Shown here in pieces: positions 34,149 to 44,201 of a DNA stretch of 48,385 nt (its first letter is position 1; each line of letters begins with the position of its first letter). The position numbers and the translations under genes were made by a program. This DNA is from an uncultured Flammeovirgaceae bacterium (GTDB taxonomy: Bacteria > Bacteroidota > Bacteroidia > Cytophagales > Cyclobacteriaceae): contig CAJWQD010000015.1 of assembly GCA_913045135.1 (NCBI GenBank), positions 1 through 48,385 on the forward strand, read 5' to 3'. The notes beneath the pieces were generated by a model. The model made no database searches, was not told where the DNA came from, and was given only the letters and a program-made list of their open reading frames with translations.

Positions 34149-34712
34149 ATGGCAACTACTGCTGATATTAAAAATGGCTTAGTAATTGAATACAATCATG
34201 ATTTGTTCTCGATTGTTGAATTTCAGCATGTCAAGCCCGGTAAAGGACCTGCTTTTGTAAGAACAAAATTGAAAAGCTTATCCACCGGTCGTGTCATTGA
34301 CAATACTTTTTCGGCAGGCCATAAGATCACAACGGCAAGAGTTGAACGACATAAGTACCAATATTTGTACAAAGATGATATTGGATATCATTTCATGCAT
34401 ACAGAGACCTACGAACAAATACCTATTGATATTAAATTAATCAATGCTCCTCAATTCCTAAAAGATGGAGAAGAAGTGGAGGTACTAGTACATACCGAGC
34501 AAGAAAAGATTTTAGGAGTTGAAATACCCCAGTATGTAAACCTAAAGATTGTTTATACTGAACCTGGATTAAAGGGGGACACTGCTACCAATGCGACAAA
34601 ACAAGCTGAATTAGAAACTGGTGCCATTATTCAAGTCCCCCTTTTTATCAACCAAAACGAAATCATAAAGGTGGATACAAAAAATGGATCCTATTCCGAA
34701 AGAGTCAAATAA
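34149..34712 (+). CDS. efp: Elongation factor P
   Basis: The 187-residue protein has all three EF-P beta-barrel domains. The loop KPGKGPAF carries Lys32 at the position that other bacteria modify to relieve stalling at polyproline. The final domain ends with the GSYSERVK signature. EF-P promotes peptide bonds between prolines; the modifying enzymes EpmA and EpmB are not in the window, so whether Lys32 is modified is unknown. It lies six bases after fabH, so the two are cotranscribed. Confidence 0.96.
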   Translation: MATTADIKNGLVIEYNHDLFSIVEFQHVKPGKGPAFVRTKLKSLSTGRVIDNTFSAGHKITTARVERHKYQYLYKDDIGYHFMHTETYEQIPIDIKLINAPQFLKDGEEVEVLVHTEQEKILGVEIPQYVNLKIVYTEPGLKGDTATNATKQAELETGAIIQVPLFINQNEIIKVDTKNGSYSERVK

Positions 34713-34768
34713 TTATCCTAGATTTAGCCTGGAAATAAAAACTGTGTAATACAAGACTATAAACGAAG

Positions 34769-35239
34769 ATGAAAGTAAAAGAAATCCGAGACCTTATCGA
34801 CTATATAAAAAGTACCGGCCTTGAAGAAGTAAACATTGAAACCGAAACATTCAAAATAAAAATCAAACGGTCTTCTGAAGTCATATCACAGCCCCACTTC
34901 TCACCGTCCACAACTTTACCTCAATCGCTACCCAAACAATCTCTGGAAGCTGTCGGTGATGAATCTATCATTTCAAGCAAAATAGTAGAAGATGAAAAAT
35001 ATTTTACTATTAAGTCACCCATGATTGGTACCATATATATGGCTCCAAATCCCGAATCTCCAAACTTTATAAAAGTGGGAGATGTCATTAAGCCAGGAGA
35101 TACTGTTTGCGTAGTAGAAGCCATGAAACTTTTCAACGAAATCGAAGCGGAAATTTCAGGTAAAGTAGTAAAAATATTGGCAGAAAATGCAAATCCTGTA
35201 GAATATGACCAACCTTTATTTTTAATTGATCCTTCCTAA
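34769..35239 (+). CDS. accB: Biotin carboxyl carrier protein of acetyl-CoA carboxylase
   Basis: The 156-residue protein has an N-terminal helical region, a flexible Ser/Pro-rich linker (about 35-60) and a C-terminal biotinyl domain. The biotin attachment site is Lys120 in VVEAMKLFNEI. It carries CO2 from biotin carboxylase to the carboxyltransferase that makes malonyl-CoA. The partner accC is eleven bases downstream; carboxyltransferase genes accA and accD are not in the window. Confidence 0.95.
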   Translation: MKVKEIRDLIDYIKSTGLEEVNIETETFKIKIKRSSEVISQPHFSPSTTLPQSLPKQSLEAVGDESIISSKIVEDEKYFTIKSPMIGTIYMAPNPESPNFIKVGDVIKPGDTVCVVEAMKLFNEIEAEISGKVVKILAENANPVEYDQPLFLIDPS

Positions 35240-35250
35240 AATAATAAATT

Positions 35251-36594
35251 GTGTTTCAGAAAATTCTAATTGCAAACCGAGGAGAAATTGCACTTCGAAT
35301 AGTTCGAACTTGCAAAGAAATGGATATTAAGACCGTAGCTATCTATTCCACGGCAGATAAAGAAAGCTTACATGTGCGCTTTGCAGATGAGGCAGTATGT
35401 ATTGGTGGAGCACCAAGTGTAGACTCCTATCTCAACATCCCAAATATTATTTCAGCTGCCGAAATCACCAATGCGGATGCCATTCATCCTGGATACGGAT
35501 TTTTAGCTGAAAATGCTGAATTTTCTAGAGTTTGTGAAGAATATCAAATCAAATTCATTGGAGCAAGTGCCAATATGATCAATAAAATGGGTGATAAGGC
35601 TAGTGCCAAAGACACCATGAAGCGTGCGGGCGTACCTACAATTCCTGGATCAGAGGGGATCATTCAATCGGTAAAAGAAGGTAAGTTGATTGCTAAGGAG
35701 GTTGGATATCCCATCATGCTCAAGGCAACTGCCGGTGGTGGTGGGCGTGGCATGCGTTTGGTCAAAAAAGAGCAAGAATTTCAAAATGCATGGGACAGCG
35801 CACGGCAAGAGTCAGGTGCTGCTTTTGGAAATGATGACATTTATCTTGAGAAATTTATTGAAGAACCAAGACATATTGAAATTCAAATCATCGGGGATGC
35901 TGCAGGAAAAGCCTGCCATCTCTCGGAAAGAGATTGCTCCATTCAAAGGAGACACCAAAAACTCTTAGAAGAAACTCCCTCGCCTATTATCACAAATGAA
36001 CTTCGAGAAGATATGGGAAAAGCTGCCATTAAAGGAGCAGAAGCCATTAAATATGAGGGAGCGGGTACAGTAGAGTTTCTTGTTGATAAATATGGAAAAT
36101 TTTACTTCATGGAAATGAATACCCGTATACAAGTAGAACACCCAATTACAGAAGAAGTCACGGATTATGATCTAATCAAAGAGCAAATAAAAGTAGCAGC
36201 CGGCATTCATATCTCAGGTAAAAATTATTTCCCTCAAATGCATTCAATTGAATGCAGAATTAATGCGGAAGATCCACGAAAAAACTTCAGACCGAATCCT
36301 GGTAAGATAACTAATTTACATTTTCCGGGGGGACATGGAGTACGTGTAGACAGTCATGTATACGCTGGATATACCATACCACCACATTATGATTCTATGA
36401 TTGCTAAGCTCATTGTAACAGCACAAACTCGTGAAGAGGCATTAATTAAAATGAAAAGAGCTTTAGAAGAAATAGTCATCGAAGGCGTTGAAACAACCAT
36501 TCCATTCCATTTGCAGCTGATGGAAGATAAACAATTTAAATCGGGAAATTTCACGACTGCTTTTTTAGAAACCTTTGATTTCAAGTCCATTTAA
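35251..36594 (+). CDS. accC: Biotin carboxylase subunit of acetyl-CoA carboxylase
   Basis: The 447-residue protein begins [15 protein letters not shown] from a GTG start. It has the ATP-grasp features [12 protein letters not shown] (Gly-rich ATP lid), the [12 protein letters not shown] motif and [12 protein letters not shown]. It uses ATP and bicarbonate to carboxylate the biotin on AccB, the committed step of fatty acid synthesis. The length is standard for the bacterial single-function subunit. Its stop overlaps that of the convergent glycosyltransferase by four bases. Confidence 0.96.
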   Translation: MFQKILIANRGEIALRIVRTCKEMDIKTVAIYSTADKESLHVRFADEAVCIGGAPSVDSYLNIPNIISAAEITNADAIHPGYGFLAENAEFSRVCEEYQIKFIGASANMINKMGDKASAKDTMKRAGVPTIPGSEGIIQSVKEGKLIAKEVGYPIMLKATAGGGGRGMRLVKKEQEFQNAWDSARQESGAAFGNDDIYLEKFIEEPRHIEIQIIGDAAGKACHLSERDCSIQRRHQKLLEETPSPIITNELREDMGKAAIKGAEAIKYEGAGTVEFLVDKYGKFYFMEMNTRIQVEHPITEEVTDYDLIKEQIKVAAGIHISGKNYFPQMHSIECRINAEDPRKNFRPNPGKITNLHFPGGHGVRVDSHVYAGYTIPPHYDSMIAKLIVTAQTREEALIKMKRALEEIVIEGVETTIPFHLQLMEDKQFKSGNFTTAFLETFDFKSI

Positions 36595-37604
36595 ATAAAG
36601 AACCAAAAATCTTCAATTGGTTTTTTGTCCCATGCAATAAAATGACATTCAATCTCAAACTTAGCTGAAGGTTGAGCAATAACTACGATAATTTGGGGTC
36701 TATTAAGGCTTTTAATTGAAGAAAAATGATGTATTTGCAAGTCAAATATGTGTTTACCTATTTTACGCTCATTATCACATACCCAATGTATCTCTTTTTC
36801 ATGATTTTTTAAGGCCATTATAAAATCTTTCCCATTACGACCTGCGCCCCAAACCACCAAAGGCCTGGACAAATCTCTATCTAACTCAAAAAAATATTTT
36901 AATTTCAGATCAAAATATCTGTTGTCCTTATATTCTAACCAGGTTCTAGAAATACGATCTTCTCGATCTCTCCAATAATGGAGTATTTTATCCATTCCTA
37001 CAATTTTATAACCCTTACGATAAAATCTAAAGCATAAATCATAATCTTCCGGATAAACATTTGGATCAAAAGCTCCCACAGCACTAAAATCTTCTTTGTG
37101 GATCAGCCAACAATGAGAAGGAATGACACATTCTTTATAAATGTGTTGATAATGTGTGCTCGTTTTTGCCACTTGATTGAGCCATCGATCATATCGTTTA
37201 AAACCTCGTCCAACAGCCCCTTTTTCAACAAAATGTTCAACCCCACCTGCCACAACAACTCCTTTTCCATGTAATATCCAAACCTTGAGCATTGCTTCCA
37301 ATTTATCTAATGGCATACGATCATCTGAATCCATTCGATTAATTAAAGTTCCACGACAATTTTTATAACCTTCCTTTAATGCTGAATTAAGTCTTTGACC
37401 TGTACTTTGAAAAATCCGAATCCTTTTGTCTCGTTGTGAATATTCAATTAACCTTTCCCATGAATCATCAGAGGAATGGTCATTGACCGCTATCAGTTCC
37501 CAATATTCGTAAGTTTGCAAGAGTATAGAATCGAGGCACTCAGTCAAATAAGATCCTGTATCCTTTACTGCCATTATAATTGAAATAAGTGGTCTAGATT
37601 CCAT
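36591..37604 (-). CDS. Family 2 glycosyltransferase with a C-terminal Rossmann-like domain
   Basis: The 337-residue protein starts with a GT-A domain: [13 protein letters not shown] at the nucleotide end, the metal-binding MDSDD at 91-95, and a W-R-D-rich acceptor region near 210-235. From about residue 245 a second domain begins with [12 protein letters not shown], a Gly-rich nucleotide-binding turn, and continues to the end. GT2 enzymes transfer sugars from nucleotide-sugars to lipids, glycans or proteins. The added domain is unusual for a plain GT2 and could bind NAD or a nucleotide-sugar. No other polysaccharide gene surrounds it, so the acceptor is unknown. Confidence 0.85.
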   Translation of the reverse strand: MESRPLISIIMAVKDTGSYLTECLDSILLQTYEYWELIAVNDHSSDDSWERLIEYSQRDKRIRIFQSTGQRLNSALKEGYKNCRGTLINRMDSDDRMPLDKLEAMLKVWILHGKGVVVAGGVEHFVEKGAVGRGFKRYDRWLNQVAKTSTHYQHIYKECVIPSHCWLIHKEDFSAVGAFDPNVYPEDYDLCFRFYRKGYKIVGMDKILHYWRDREDRISRTWLEYKDNRYFDLKLKYFFELDRDLSRPLVVWGAGRNGKDFIMALKNHEKEIHWVCDNERKIGKHIFDLQIHHFSSIKSLNRPQIIVVIAQPSAKFEIECHFIAWDKKPIEDFWFFI

Positions 37605-38110
37605 TAAATATAATATTCATAACTCGAAAGAAAATTAAATTGACAATTATAGTAAAAATGATCCTATCATAGCCATTTAATGAATATGCTTGAATTTCTA
37701 TCGAATCCATAGTCTGTAGTTTCATTTATGGCTACTCAGCTCCTAAAAAAATACCTTACAATATTACCGTAATCATACCTTCTTATTTTGATTAGCCAAA
37801 CGTATCTCAACTCAACCTTTATTTTCTACTGACTCCAATATAGTACCTCAAAAAGTAACCCTACCTTTTCATGAATTATTATTCTCTGACCTATATTTAA
37901 GGTGTAAATCTCCAATCTGATTACCACATTTTGGCATTTCATTAACATAAGTAAAAAATTTAAAAAAAATTAATTATTTAACTCATATCTTCAACTCAAT
38001 TAATATATAAGTTAATAACTAAATATCTTTTCGACTATCACTCTAACCAATGCTCCTTCGGCCATCTTGTCAGTAAAATAATTTGGATCATAATTTGCAA
38101 TTTATTAGGC
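37605..38110. other. Intergenic interval, no intact gene
   Basis: This 506-bp divergent gap holds no confident gene, tRNA or terminator. One plus-strand stretch of about 34 codons (about 37694-37795) reads protein-like, including PYNITVIIPSYF, a form seen at the start of family 2 glycosyltransferases. It ends at a stop and no continuation is obvious. It may be the remnant of a lost gene, or chance. The rest is AT-rich and presumably holds the promoters of the two flanking genes. Confidence 0.4.
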
Positions 38111-39847
38111 ATGGCAAATTCAAAAGTAACCTTAAGTCACGTTTTTAAAACTATCATTTGGCCAAGAAGAATTCCCATTCTAATTGGACTTTTTTTAATT
38201 ATCCTCAGTAGAATTTCTAGTTTGGTACTACCGGGAGCTAGTCAGTATTTAATGGATGATGTGATCGTAAATAAAGATACTGAAATGCTTAAAAATTTAT
38301 TGTTATGCGTGATCGGAGCTATCACAATACAAGCCATTACCTCCTTCTTATTGACTAAAATATTGAGTGTCGAAGCCCAGCACCTCATTGCTAAACTCCG
38401 CGTTCGAGTCCAAAAAAAAGTAATGTATTTACCAACACGTTTTTTTGATAACACAAAATCTGGCGAATTGGTCTCTAGAATCATGTCTGATGTAGAAGGG
38501 GTACGTAATTTGGTCGGAACAGGCCTTGTTCAGCTTATCGGAGGTGTATTGACGTCCCTCATATCTTTAGCTTTACTGATTAGAATAAGTCCTATGATGA
38601 CAATTTATGTATTGGTTCCTGTAGCAATTTTTGGAGTCATCTCATTAAAAGCCTTCGGTTATATTCGACCGATTTTTCGGGAAAGAGGTAAAATCAATGC
38701 AGAGGTTACAGGTCGCCTAACAGAAACTTTAAATGGCATACGTGTAATAAAAGGATTTAATGCAGAAAAGCAAGAGATTAAAACTTTTGAAGAAGGGACT
38801 GAAAAATTATTCTTAAACGTTAAGGAAAGTTTGACTGCGACAAGCGTTATAACCAGTTCGGCCACTTTTTTACTGGGCCTCTCTAGTACAGGAATTATGG
38901 GTATTGGGGGATACATGATTATGAATAATGATCTTACTATTGGAGAATTCTTGTCCTTCACCTTATATCTAGGATTCATGATTGCACCTATAATACAAAT
39001 GAGTAATATTGGAAGTCAACTAACCGAAGCTTTTGCCGGTCTCGACAGAACTGAAGAGTTAATGAATATGAAATCTGAGGACAATGGTTCTATTCGTACT
39101 CATTCGATTAAAAATATTGAAGGGTATATTCAGTTTAATAATGTAGTCTTTGGGTATAAAGAAGAAAAAAAAGTCCTCCATAATATCTCATTTGATGTAC
39201 AGCCAGGGTCAGTCACAGCTCTGGTTGGATCATCTGGATCTGGAAAATCAACTATCGCGGCACTAGCGGCTAGTTTTATAATTCCGAATTCGGGAACTAT
39301 AACTGTTGATCGACATGACCTTTCTCTCATCTCTTTGGAAAACTTTAGGAGTCAATTGGGTGTAGTACTTCAAGATGACTTTTTATTTGAAGGTACTATT
39401 AGAGAAAATATCTTATTCCCTAAACCCAATGCGACCGATGCGGAAGTAACTTCCGCGGCAAAGGCAGCTTATGTTACCGAATTTACCGATCAATTTGAAG
39501 AAGGTATGGAAACTGTAATAGGTGAACGTGGAATAAAATTATCAGGAGGTCAAAGACAACGAATAGCTATTGCCCGAGCCATCTTAGCAAATCCTAAAAT
39601 CCTGATATTAGATGAAGCTACTTCTAATTTAGACACGGAAAGTGAATCCTACATTCAAAAAAGTCTTGAAAATCTCATGATTGGTAGAACTACCTTAGTT
39701 ATTGCCCACAGACTAAGTACAATAAGACGAGCAGATCAAATATTGGTAATTGAAAGCGGTGTAATTGCCGAAAAAGGAACGCATGAAGATTTAATTGACA
39801 AGAAAGGCCGATATTTCGAGTTACATACTTACCAGGCTAGAATATGA
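38111..39847 (+). CDS. MsbA-like ABC exporter (fused membrane and ATPase domains)
   Basis: The 578-residue protein has six membrane helices in about 1-310, then a nucleotide-binding domain. Walker A is GSSGSGKST (373-381), the Q-loop Gln is 421, the signature LSGGQ is 477-481, Walker B is ILILDE (497-502) and the H-loop His follows in AHRLST. It acts as a homodimer in the inner membrane. The overall look is that of lipid and lipid A flippases (MsbA) and multidrug exporters. The substrate is inferred only; the glycosyltransferase next door could hint at a glycolipid. Confidence 0.88.
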   Translation: MANSKVTLSHVFKTIIWPRRIPILIGLFLIILSRISSLVLPGASQYLMDDVIVNKDTEMLKNLLLCVIGAITIQAITSFLLTKILSVEAQHLIAKLRVRVQKKVMYLPTRFFDNTKSGELVSRIMSDVEGVRNLVGTGLVQLIGGVLTSLISLALLIRISPMMTIYVLVPVAIFGVISLKAFGYIRPIFRERGKINAEVTGRLTETLNGIRVIKGFNAEKQEIKTFEEGTEKLFLNVKESLTATSVITSSATFLLGLSSTGIMGIGGYMIMNNDLTIGEFLSFTLYLGFMIAPIIQMSNIGSQLTEAFAGLDRTEELMNMKSEDNGSIRTHSIKNIEGYIQFNNVVFGYKEEKKVLHNISFDVQPGSVTALVGSSGSGKSTIAALAASFIIPNSGTITVDRHDLSLISLENFRSQLGVVLQDDFLFEGTIRENILFPKPNATDAEVTSAAKAAYVTEFTDQFEEGMETVIGERGIKLSGGQRQRIAIARAILANPKILILDEATSNLDTESESYIQKSLENLMIGRTTLVIAHRLSTIRRADQILVIESGVIAEKGTHEDLIDKKGRYFELHTYQARI

Positions 39848-39922
39848 AGCACTCTATGTGAATCAATGGTTATTAAATGTGATTTGTATTTATAAAAAAG
39901 AATTCAAAAATTTAGGAGATTC

Positions 39923-40252
39923 TTAATGCTTAATGGCACTTTTCACCAAATCTACGGGTCCTAACTTTTGATTATCTATGAGCTTCTCCTTACCTTGAAT
40001 AAGTTGTAATTCAACCGGCACAAAGCCTAGTTCTTTTGTCTTTTCCAGAGCTTGGTCAAAAAAGAATTTCGCCTCAACTAATTCGCCTCTGCCAAAACGA
40101 TAGGCACTTATTTTTTTCTTTAAAGGCGAACCGGGAATCACAAAATAAGTTATAGCATTTACAGAGTAAGAAGGTTTAAAATTTTTTAAAAAATTATTTA
40201 CTCCTGTCTTTATATTTTTCGATAAATTATTAATTGCGCTACTTAATCCCAT
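39923..40252 (-). CDS. Hypothetical protein (109 residues)
   Basis: I do not recognise this protein. The N-terminal 30 residues are amphipathic and Asn/Lys-rich; the rest is mixed alpha/beta with a clear helix near 66-75 (FFDQALEK). There is no signal peptide or Cys motif. Its ATG sits 76 bp past the stop of the CBS protein upstream, same strand, so they could be cotranscribed. The codon pattern and length are reasonable for a real gene. It could be a small adaptor. Confidence 0.55.
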   Translation of the reverse strand: MGLSSAINNLSKNIKTGVNNFLKNFKPSYSVNAITYFVIPGSPLKKKISAYRFGRGELVEAKFFFDQALEKTKELGFVPVELQLIQGKEKLIDNQKLGPVDLVKSAIKH

Positions 40253-40328
40253 AGTTATTAAAATATTTTATCAAACTTATCATTTTGATTGGTACGAACC
40301 AACCCATCTCAAAAAAAATATCAGAAAA

Positions 40329-40787
40329 TTACCGCCATGTGCTACTTCTGACTTTTTTAAACGCTCTAATTACATCCTTCTGACTTATCTGTCCAATTAG
40401 TTTTCCTTTATAAACGACTGGAAATCTTCTCAACTTCTCTTCTAGAAATAGCTGTGCAACTTCAAAAATATTCAAGTCCGGTGCAATATAAACTACTTCT
40501 TCTGTCATATAAGATGAGATAGAGCCTGTATCAATGGGCATATTATGATACTTACCCCTAATTACTTCCTTCATACAATCGGATTCTGATATCATTCCAA
40601 TAAGTTCATTTTGATCATTAACTACAGGTGCTCCGGAGATTTTTTTACTTAACAATAGATTCATTGCTTCGAAAATGGATTGATCTGGCTTGAATTTAAT
40701 TAATCTAGTTGCCATGTAATCTTTTACTAAAAGTTGTTGCTTATCAACTTTCTTTATCATTTCTATACCTCTATAACTCTTTACCAT
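40329..40787 (-). CDS. Two-CBS-domain protein
   Basis: The protein is two CBS repeats with almost nothing else: one around VKDYMATRLIKFKPDQS and the GAPVVND strand, the second around SSYMTEEVVYIAPDLNI and the RFPVVYKGKLIGQIS strand. CBS pairs bind adenosine nucleotides or SAM and usually regulate a fused or partner protein. No partner domain is attached. I chose the ATG at 40787 (152 residues); a later ATG at 40760 is also possible. What it controls is not visible from its neighbours. Confidence 0.82.
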   Translation of the reverse strand: MVKSYRGIEMIKKVDKQQLLVKDYMATRLIKFKPDQSIFEAMNLLLSKKISGAPVVNDQNELIGMISESDCMKEVIRGKYHNMPIDTGSISSYMTEEVVYIAPDLNIFEVAQLFLEEKLRRFPVVYKGKLIGQISQKDVIRAFKKVRSSTWR

Positions 40788-40796
40788 GACAGTCAA

Positions 40797-41279
40797 ACTT
40801 AAAATTCCGTGTATATTAAAGTAAGATAAATGAATGATTTATGCAAATAAATGAGGTAGAAATTAGAATTCACGAAATATTATTAACCAGTGGCATACAT
40901 GCAATCGCCATTCTAAAACAACAAAATTCTACCTTCAAACTTGATAGTGGTTAAAAAAAATTCTCAAATACACTGAATCTATTGAAAATCTAACGTGACG
41001 CGGGAAAATTTAATAGTACACCTTCTTTAGAAGAAATTTGATTTTTTATTTTATTGATTAATTATTCTGGGATTTATAATAATAATTTTTACATCATCTG
41101 AACTAGCTTTTGACAAGACTAATCCCAATTTATTTAAAAAAATCTCATCCTTGCTCAAAATAGATTTAATAACAACTTAAATGATGATTCTTCCTGCACG
41201 CATTTAAATTTATAAATAAAGCTAGTTGCTGATAGGTAAATTGAAAAAGGTATTTTCCCCAAGTAAATATTGTATTTTA
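40797..41279. other. Intergenic interval, only a doubtful short ORF
   Basis: No confident gene lies in these 480 bases. A plus-strand ORF at 40841-40954 (37 codons, starting MQINEVEI) is open and divergent from the CBS gene but has no recognisable motif or translation signal. The rest is AT-rich and should hold the promoter of the CBS gene; no hairpin terminator was seen after the AsmA-like gene at the other end. Confidence 0.4.
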
Positions 41280-43937
41280 TCAGAGTCCATCTTTCTTTTT
41301 GAGCCCTTTAAGTTTTCCCCCTAATTTAGACTTAACCTCATCACTAATAACTTTTTTAGCCTTTTCTTTAAGACCTTTTGCCTTCTGAGCAGCTTCTTCC
41401 TTTAACTTCAACTTTTGATTATCTAATTCCTCTTTAATTTTTTCTCCGGCTAATTCTTGTTGCTCTTTGAGTTTAATTTTTGCTTGCTCTTTAGCCCAAT
41501 CTTTGATCTTTTTTTCACTAGACCCCTTTTTAATATTAGAAATTCCATCCAAACGAAATTGAGGATCTTCATAATTTCCATCGATCTTAATCTTCATCCT
41601 AACCCCTTCAGTAACCAAATCGTTCAAGCCTGTCAAAGAAGCAATCATATTAACAGCAGCTGCCCCCAAGTCGCCTGTTTTAAGATCGGTCTCCAGAATA
41701 TAATTCATATTTGATTGTAAACCTGAAATACCACTTGATCCATAAACTGTGGTGTTCCTCCCCAATAATTTAAAATCGAAAGGTTCAATGATTAAAATTC
41801 CATCTTCAATTTTGTACACAAAATTAATATCTTGAAGTTTCAAAGTTTCTTTTTGATCACCTGTTATCTTGTTCAACCCCTTAATAAATTTCGGATTATT
41901 GTAGGTGGTCGATTTCAAGTCTATAAGACCATAAGCAGATAAGGATTCCATAATCGGCATCATTACGGTATCAAACGCCCCACTGGTAACCAAATCAGTC
42001 GAAAATTTTCCTGCTAAGTCCTTGGCTATGGGTGCCAGTTCTTGAATAGTATTAAACGAAGAAAATACCTGCTTTATAGACATGGAAGCTATCTTAAAAT
42101 TAAAGTTGAACAGCGGTAGCTGGGGATTTGAATTATAAAATCCGCTCATCAAAAAGTCTCCTCCTAAAAGATTAAAATCTAAATCATCTAACTGAGCGAT
42201 CCCTTCACTAATCACAACTTTACCATTAACATCCTTAAACTCCAAGTTATCATAAAACAGGCGTTCTATCTCTGTGCTCAATACTAAATCCATATTGATC
42301 GGAATTCTTATTATTTCATGTAATGAAGTATCCATCAAAGCGTCTTTTGCTGTAGTATCGGTCATGGAAAGGAAAGAATTTAAATTTAATGTTTGAGAAC
42401 TAAAATTTAATTTACCAAACAATATCTCCGAAGGCTTCAATGCATGGCCAACGAAATTTTCTAAGGTGCCTGTCATTTGGAAATCACTTTCTCCAAACAA
42501 GACCTTAAACTGGTTCAAAGCAATTTGCTCATTATCAAAACTCAAATCTGCCTCAGGAATGCTGATACTCAATGGAAGTTTTTCATCTATCAAACTAAAA
42601 TCGCTCACGAGTACGCTCCCTTTTGTCTGAAGTTCCTCATACTTCTCTTCTTCAATCAAGAGCACATTACCTGCTGTTTCAAAATTTCCAGAAATTAATC
42701 CTTTAAGGCGGACTCCATCAATGGGAATTATCTGAAATATTTTGCCCAAATCAAGTCCTCCGCTAATATTCAAATCCCATGTATAATTTGATAAATTTTC
42801 AAACTCCATTTGTGCCCGAAAATCTTGACCTTCGACCTGCATTGAAAACTGAGGCATTGAAAAAGACATCAAATCCATATTAACACCAGGTATGGATAAA
42901 GCAGCCTCCAATTGAATCTCTTCGATAGGTATAGGGTATTCTTCATTCGACAAATAGCCATTGTATATTATCGTATTAATATTTATATCCGGGAAACGTA
43001 ATTCATTATAAGTGCCACTTACCTTACCTAATAATTTTACATCACCGTCAACACTTACATTGTCCAAATAAGAAGAATAATCCCCAGGCAGAAGCGACAA
43101 AATAGATTTGATAGACATATCCACCGATTGAAATTCAATATCCATCATCATATCTGCATCTGAGAGAAGCGTCAGATCTCCATTTAAACCTATAGCCAGT
43201 GTTCCCAACATCAACCTATTTTCACTGAATGTATATTTTGAAGTTTTAAAATCCATCTTCATTTTTAGATCTCCATCGAATGTCTTTCCGTTAAGATAAT
43301 TTATGCCTTCATAATTTAGACCGACCGAAGCTATGGTTGTGTTGGTAATTAGATCGGATATGTCTTGTGAAAAATCTCCAGATCCGATATGATCAATACC
43401 TAGAAGTTCACTATAAATTCCAATTGAAGGATCATCATAGGTGAAATTACCGTCAATAATTTCCCATTTTTTTATCGCTAAACTGAAGACTGTCTTCTCT
43501 TGAGGAGAGCTTTCCAAATGAGTTTTTTCGACTTTTTCTTTTAAAATATCATAATTGCTTTGCCCGTGGTGTAGAGATAGAATATTAATATTAGGTGCCC
43601 TAAAAATAATTTCATCAATTATTATCTGTTCTCCAGATATAACTGATAAAAGATCAAGAGTGATTTCAAAAGAAGAAACTTGAATCAAGGTATCAGAAGC
43701 AAAAGTGTCGACACCTAAGACCCCAAAATCCCTCATTGAAAAAGTAAAATTTGGAAAATTTTCAAATAAAGACAAACTGAAACCCTCTTGATCATAAAAA
43801 AAATGAGCGTTCAATTGTGAAGCAATGGCAGCATCAACCGCCTTTTTTGCATCTTCCTTAAAAATCATGGGCATCACAATGAGAATCCCAACTAGACTAA
43901 CGAAAAATATACCCAACACGATTATTAACTTTTTCAT
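41280..43937 (-). CDS. AsmA-family outer membrane biogenesis protein
   Basis: The 885-residue protein has one N-terminal membrane helix (about 4-22), a long beta-rich periplasmic region with the AsmA-like fold (segments such as NFTFSMRDFGVLGVD near 64-78, quoted in part), and an extraordinarily Lys/Glu-rich C-terminal tail of about 70 residues that looks helical. AsmA proteins belong to the TamB/VPS13-like group that connects the two membranes and carries lipids. The window thus holds two members of that superfamily (this and the one at 14717). The charged tail is not part of the E. coli AsmA type and may be specific to this lineage. Confidence 0.82.
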   Translation of the reverse strand: MKKLIIVLGIFFVSLVGILIVMPMIFKEDAKKAVDAAIASQLNAHFFYDQEGFSLSLFENFPNFTFSMRDFGVLGVDTFASDTLIQVSSFEITLDLLSVISGEQIIIDEIIFRAPNINILSLHHGQSNYDILKEKVEKTHLESSPQEKTVFSLAIKKWEIIDGNFTYDDPSIGIYSELLGIDHIGSGDFSQDISDLITNTTIASVGLNYEGINYLNGKTFDGDLKMKMDFKTSKYTFSENRLMLGTLAIGLNGDLTLLSDADMMMDIEFQSVDMSIKSILSLLPGDYSSYLDNVSVDGDVKLLGKVSGTYNELRFPDININTIIYNGYLSNEEYPIPIEEIQLEAALSIPGVNMDLMSFSMPQFSMQVEGQDFRAQMEFENLSNYTWDLNISGGLDLGKIFQIIPIDGVRLKGLISGNFETAGNVLLIEEEKYEELQTKGSVLVSDFSLIDEKLPLSISIPEADLSFDNEQIALNQFKVLFGESDFQMTGTLENFVGHALKPSEILFGKLNFSSQTLNLNSFLSMTDTTAKDALMDTSLHEIIRIPINMDLVLSTEIERLFYDNLEFKDVNGKVVISEGIAQLDDLDFNLLGGDFLMSGFYNSNPQLPLFNFNFKIASMSIKQVFSSFNTIQELAPIAKDLAGKFSTDLVTSGAFDTVMMPIMESLSAYGLIDLKSTTYNNPKFIKGLNKITGDQKETLKLQDINFVYKIEDGILIIEPFDFKLLGRNTTVYGSSGISGLQSNMNYILETDLKTGDLGAAAVNMIASLTGLNDLVTEGVRMKIKIDGNYEDPQFRLDGISNIKKGSSEKKIKDWAKEQAKIKLKEQQELAGEKIKEELDNQKLKLKEEAAQKAKGLKEKAKKVISDEVKSKLGGKLKGLKKKDGL

Positions 43938-44201
43938 GACATAATTATTTTAAAATCAAGAAGTAATTGATACTAAATATCATATTTCCATCACTCAATG
44001 ATACCCTTATTACACATAACCATTACACTTTAATTCAAGAAAAAATACTGAACTAATGAACTTACTAATCCTCTATTTTAAAAAATAATATCTATTATTT
44101 ACCATCTCAATTGGAAATTGTTAAACTTTACTTCCTGTTAATAGCAAACCCAACTTTTAGCAATTTTTAAATCAATCTTATTCTTTAATTAACAATTACC
44201 A

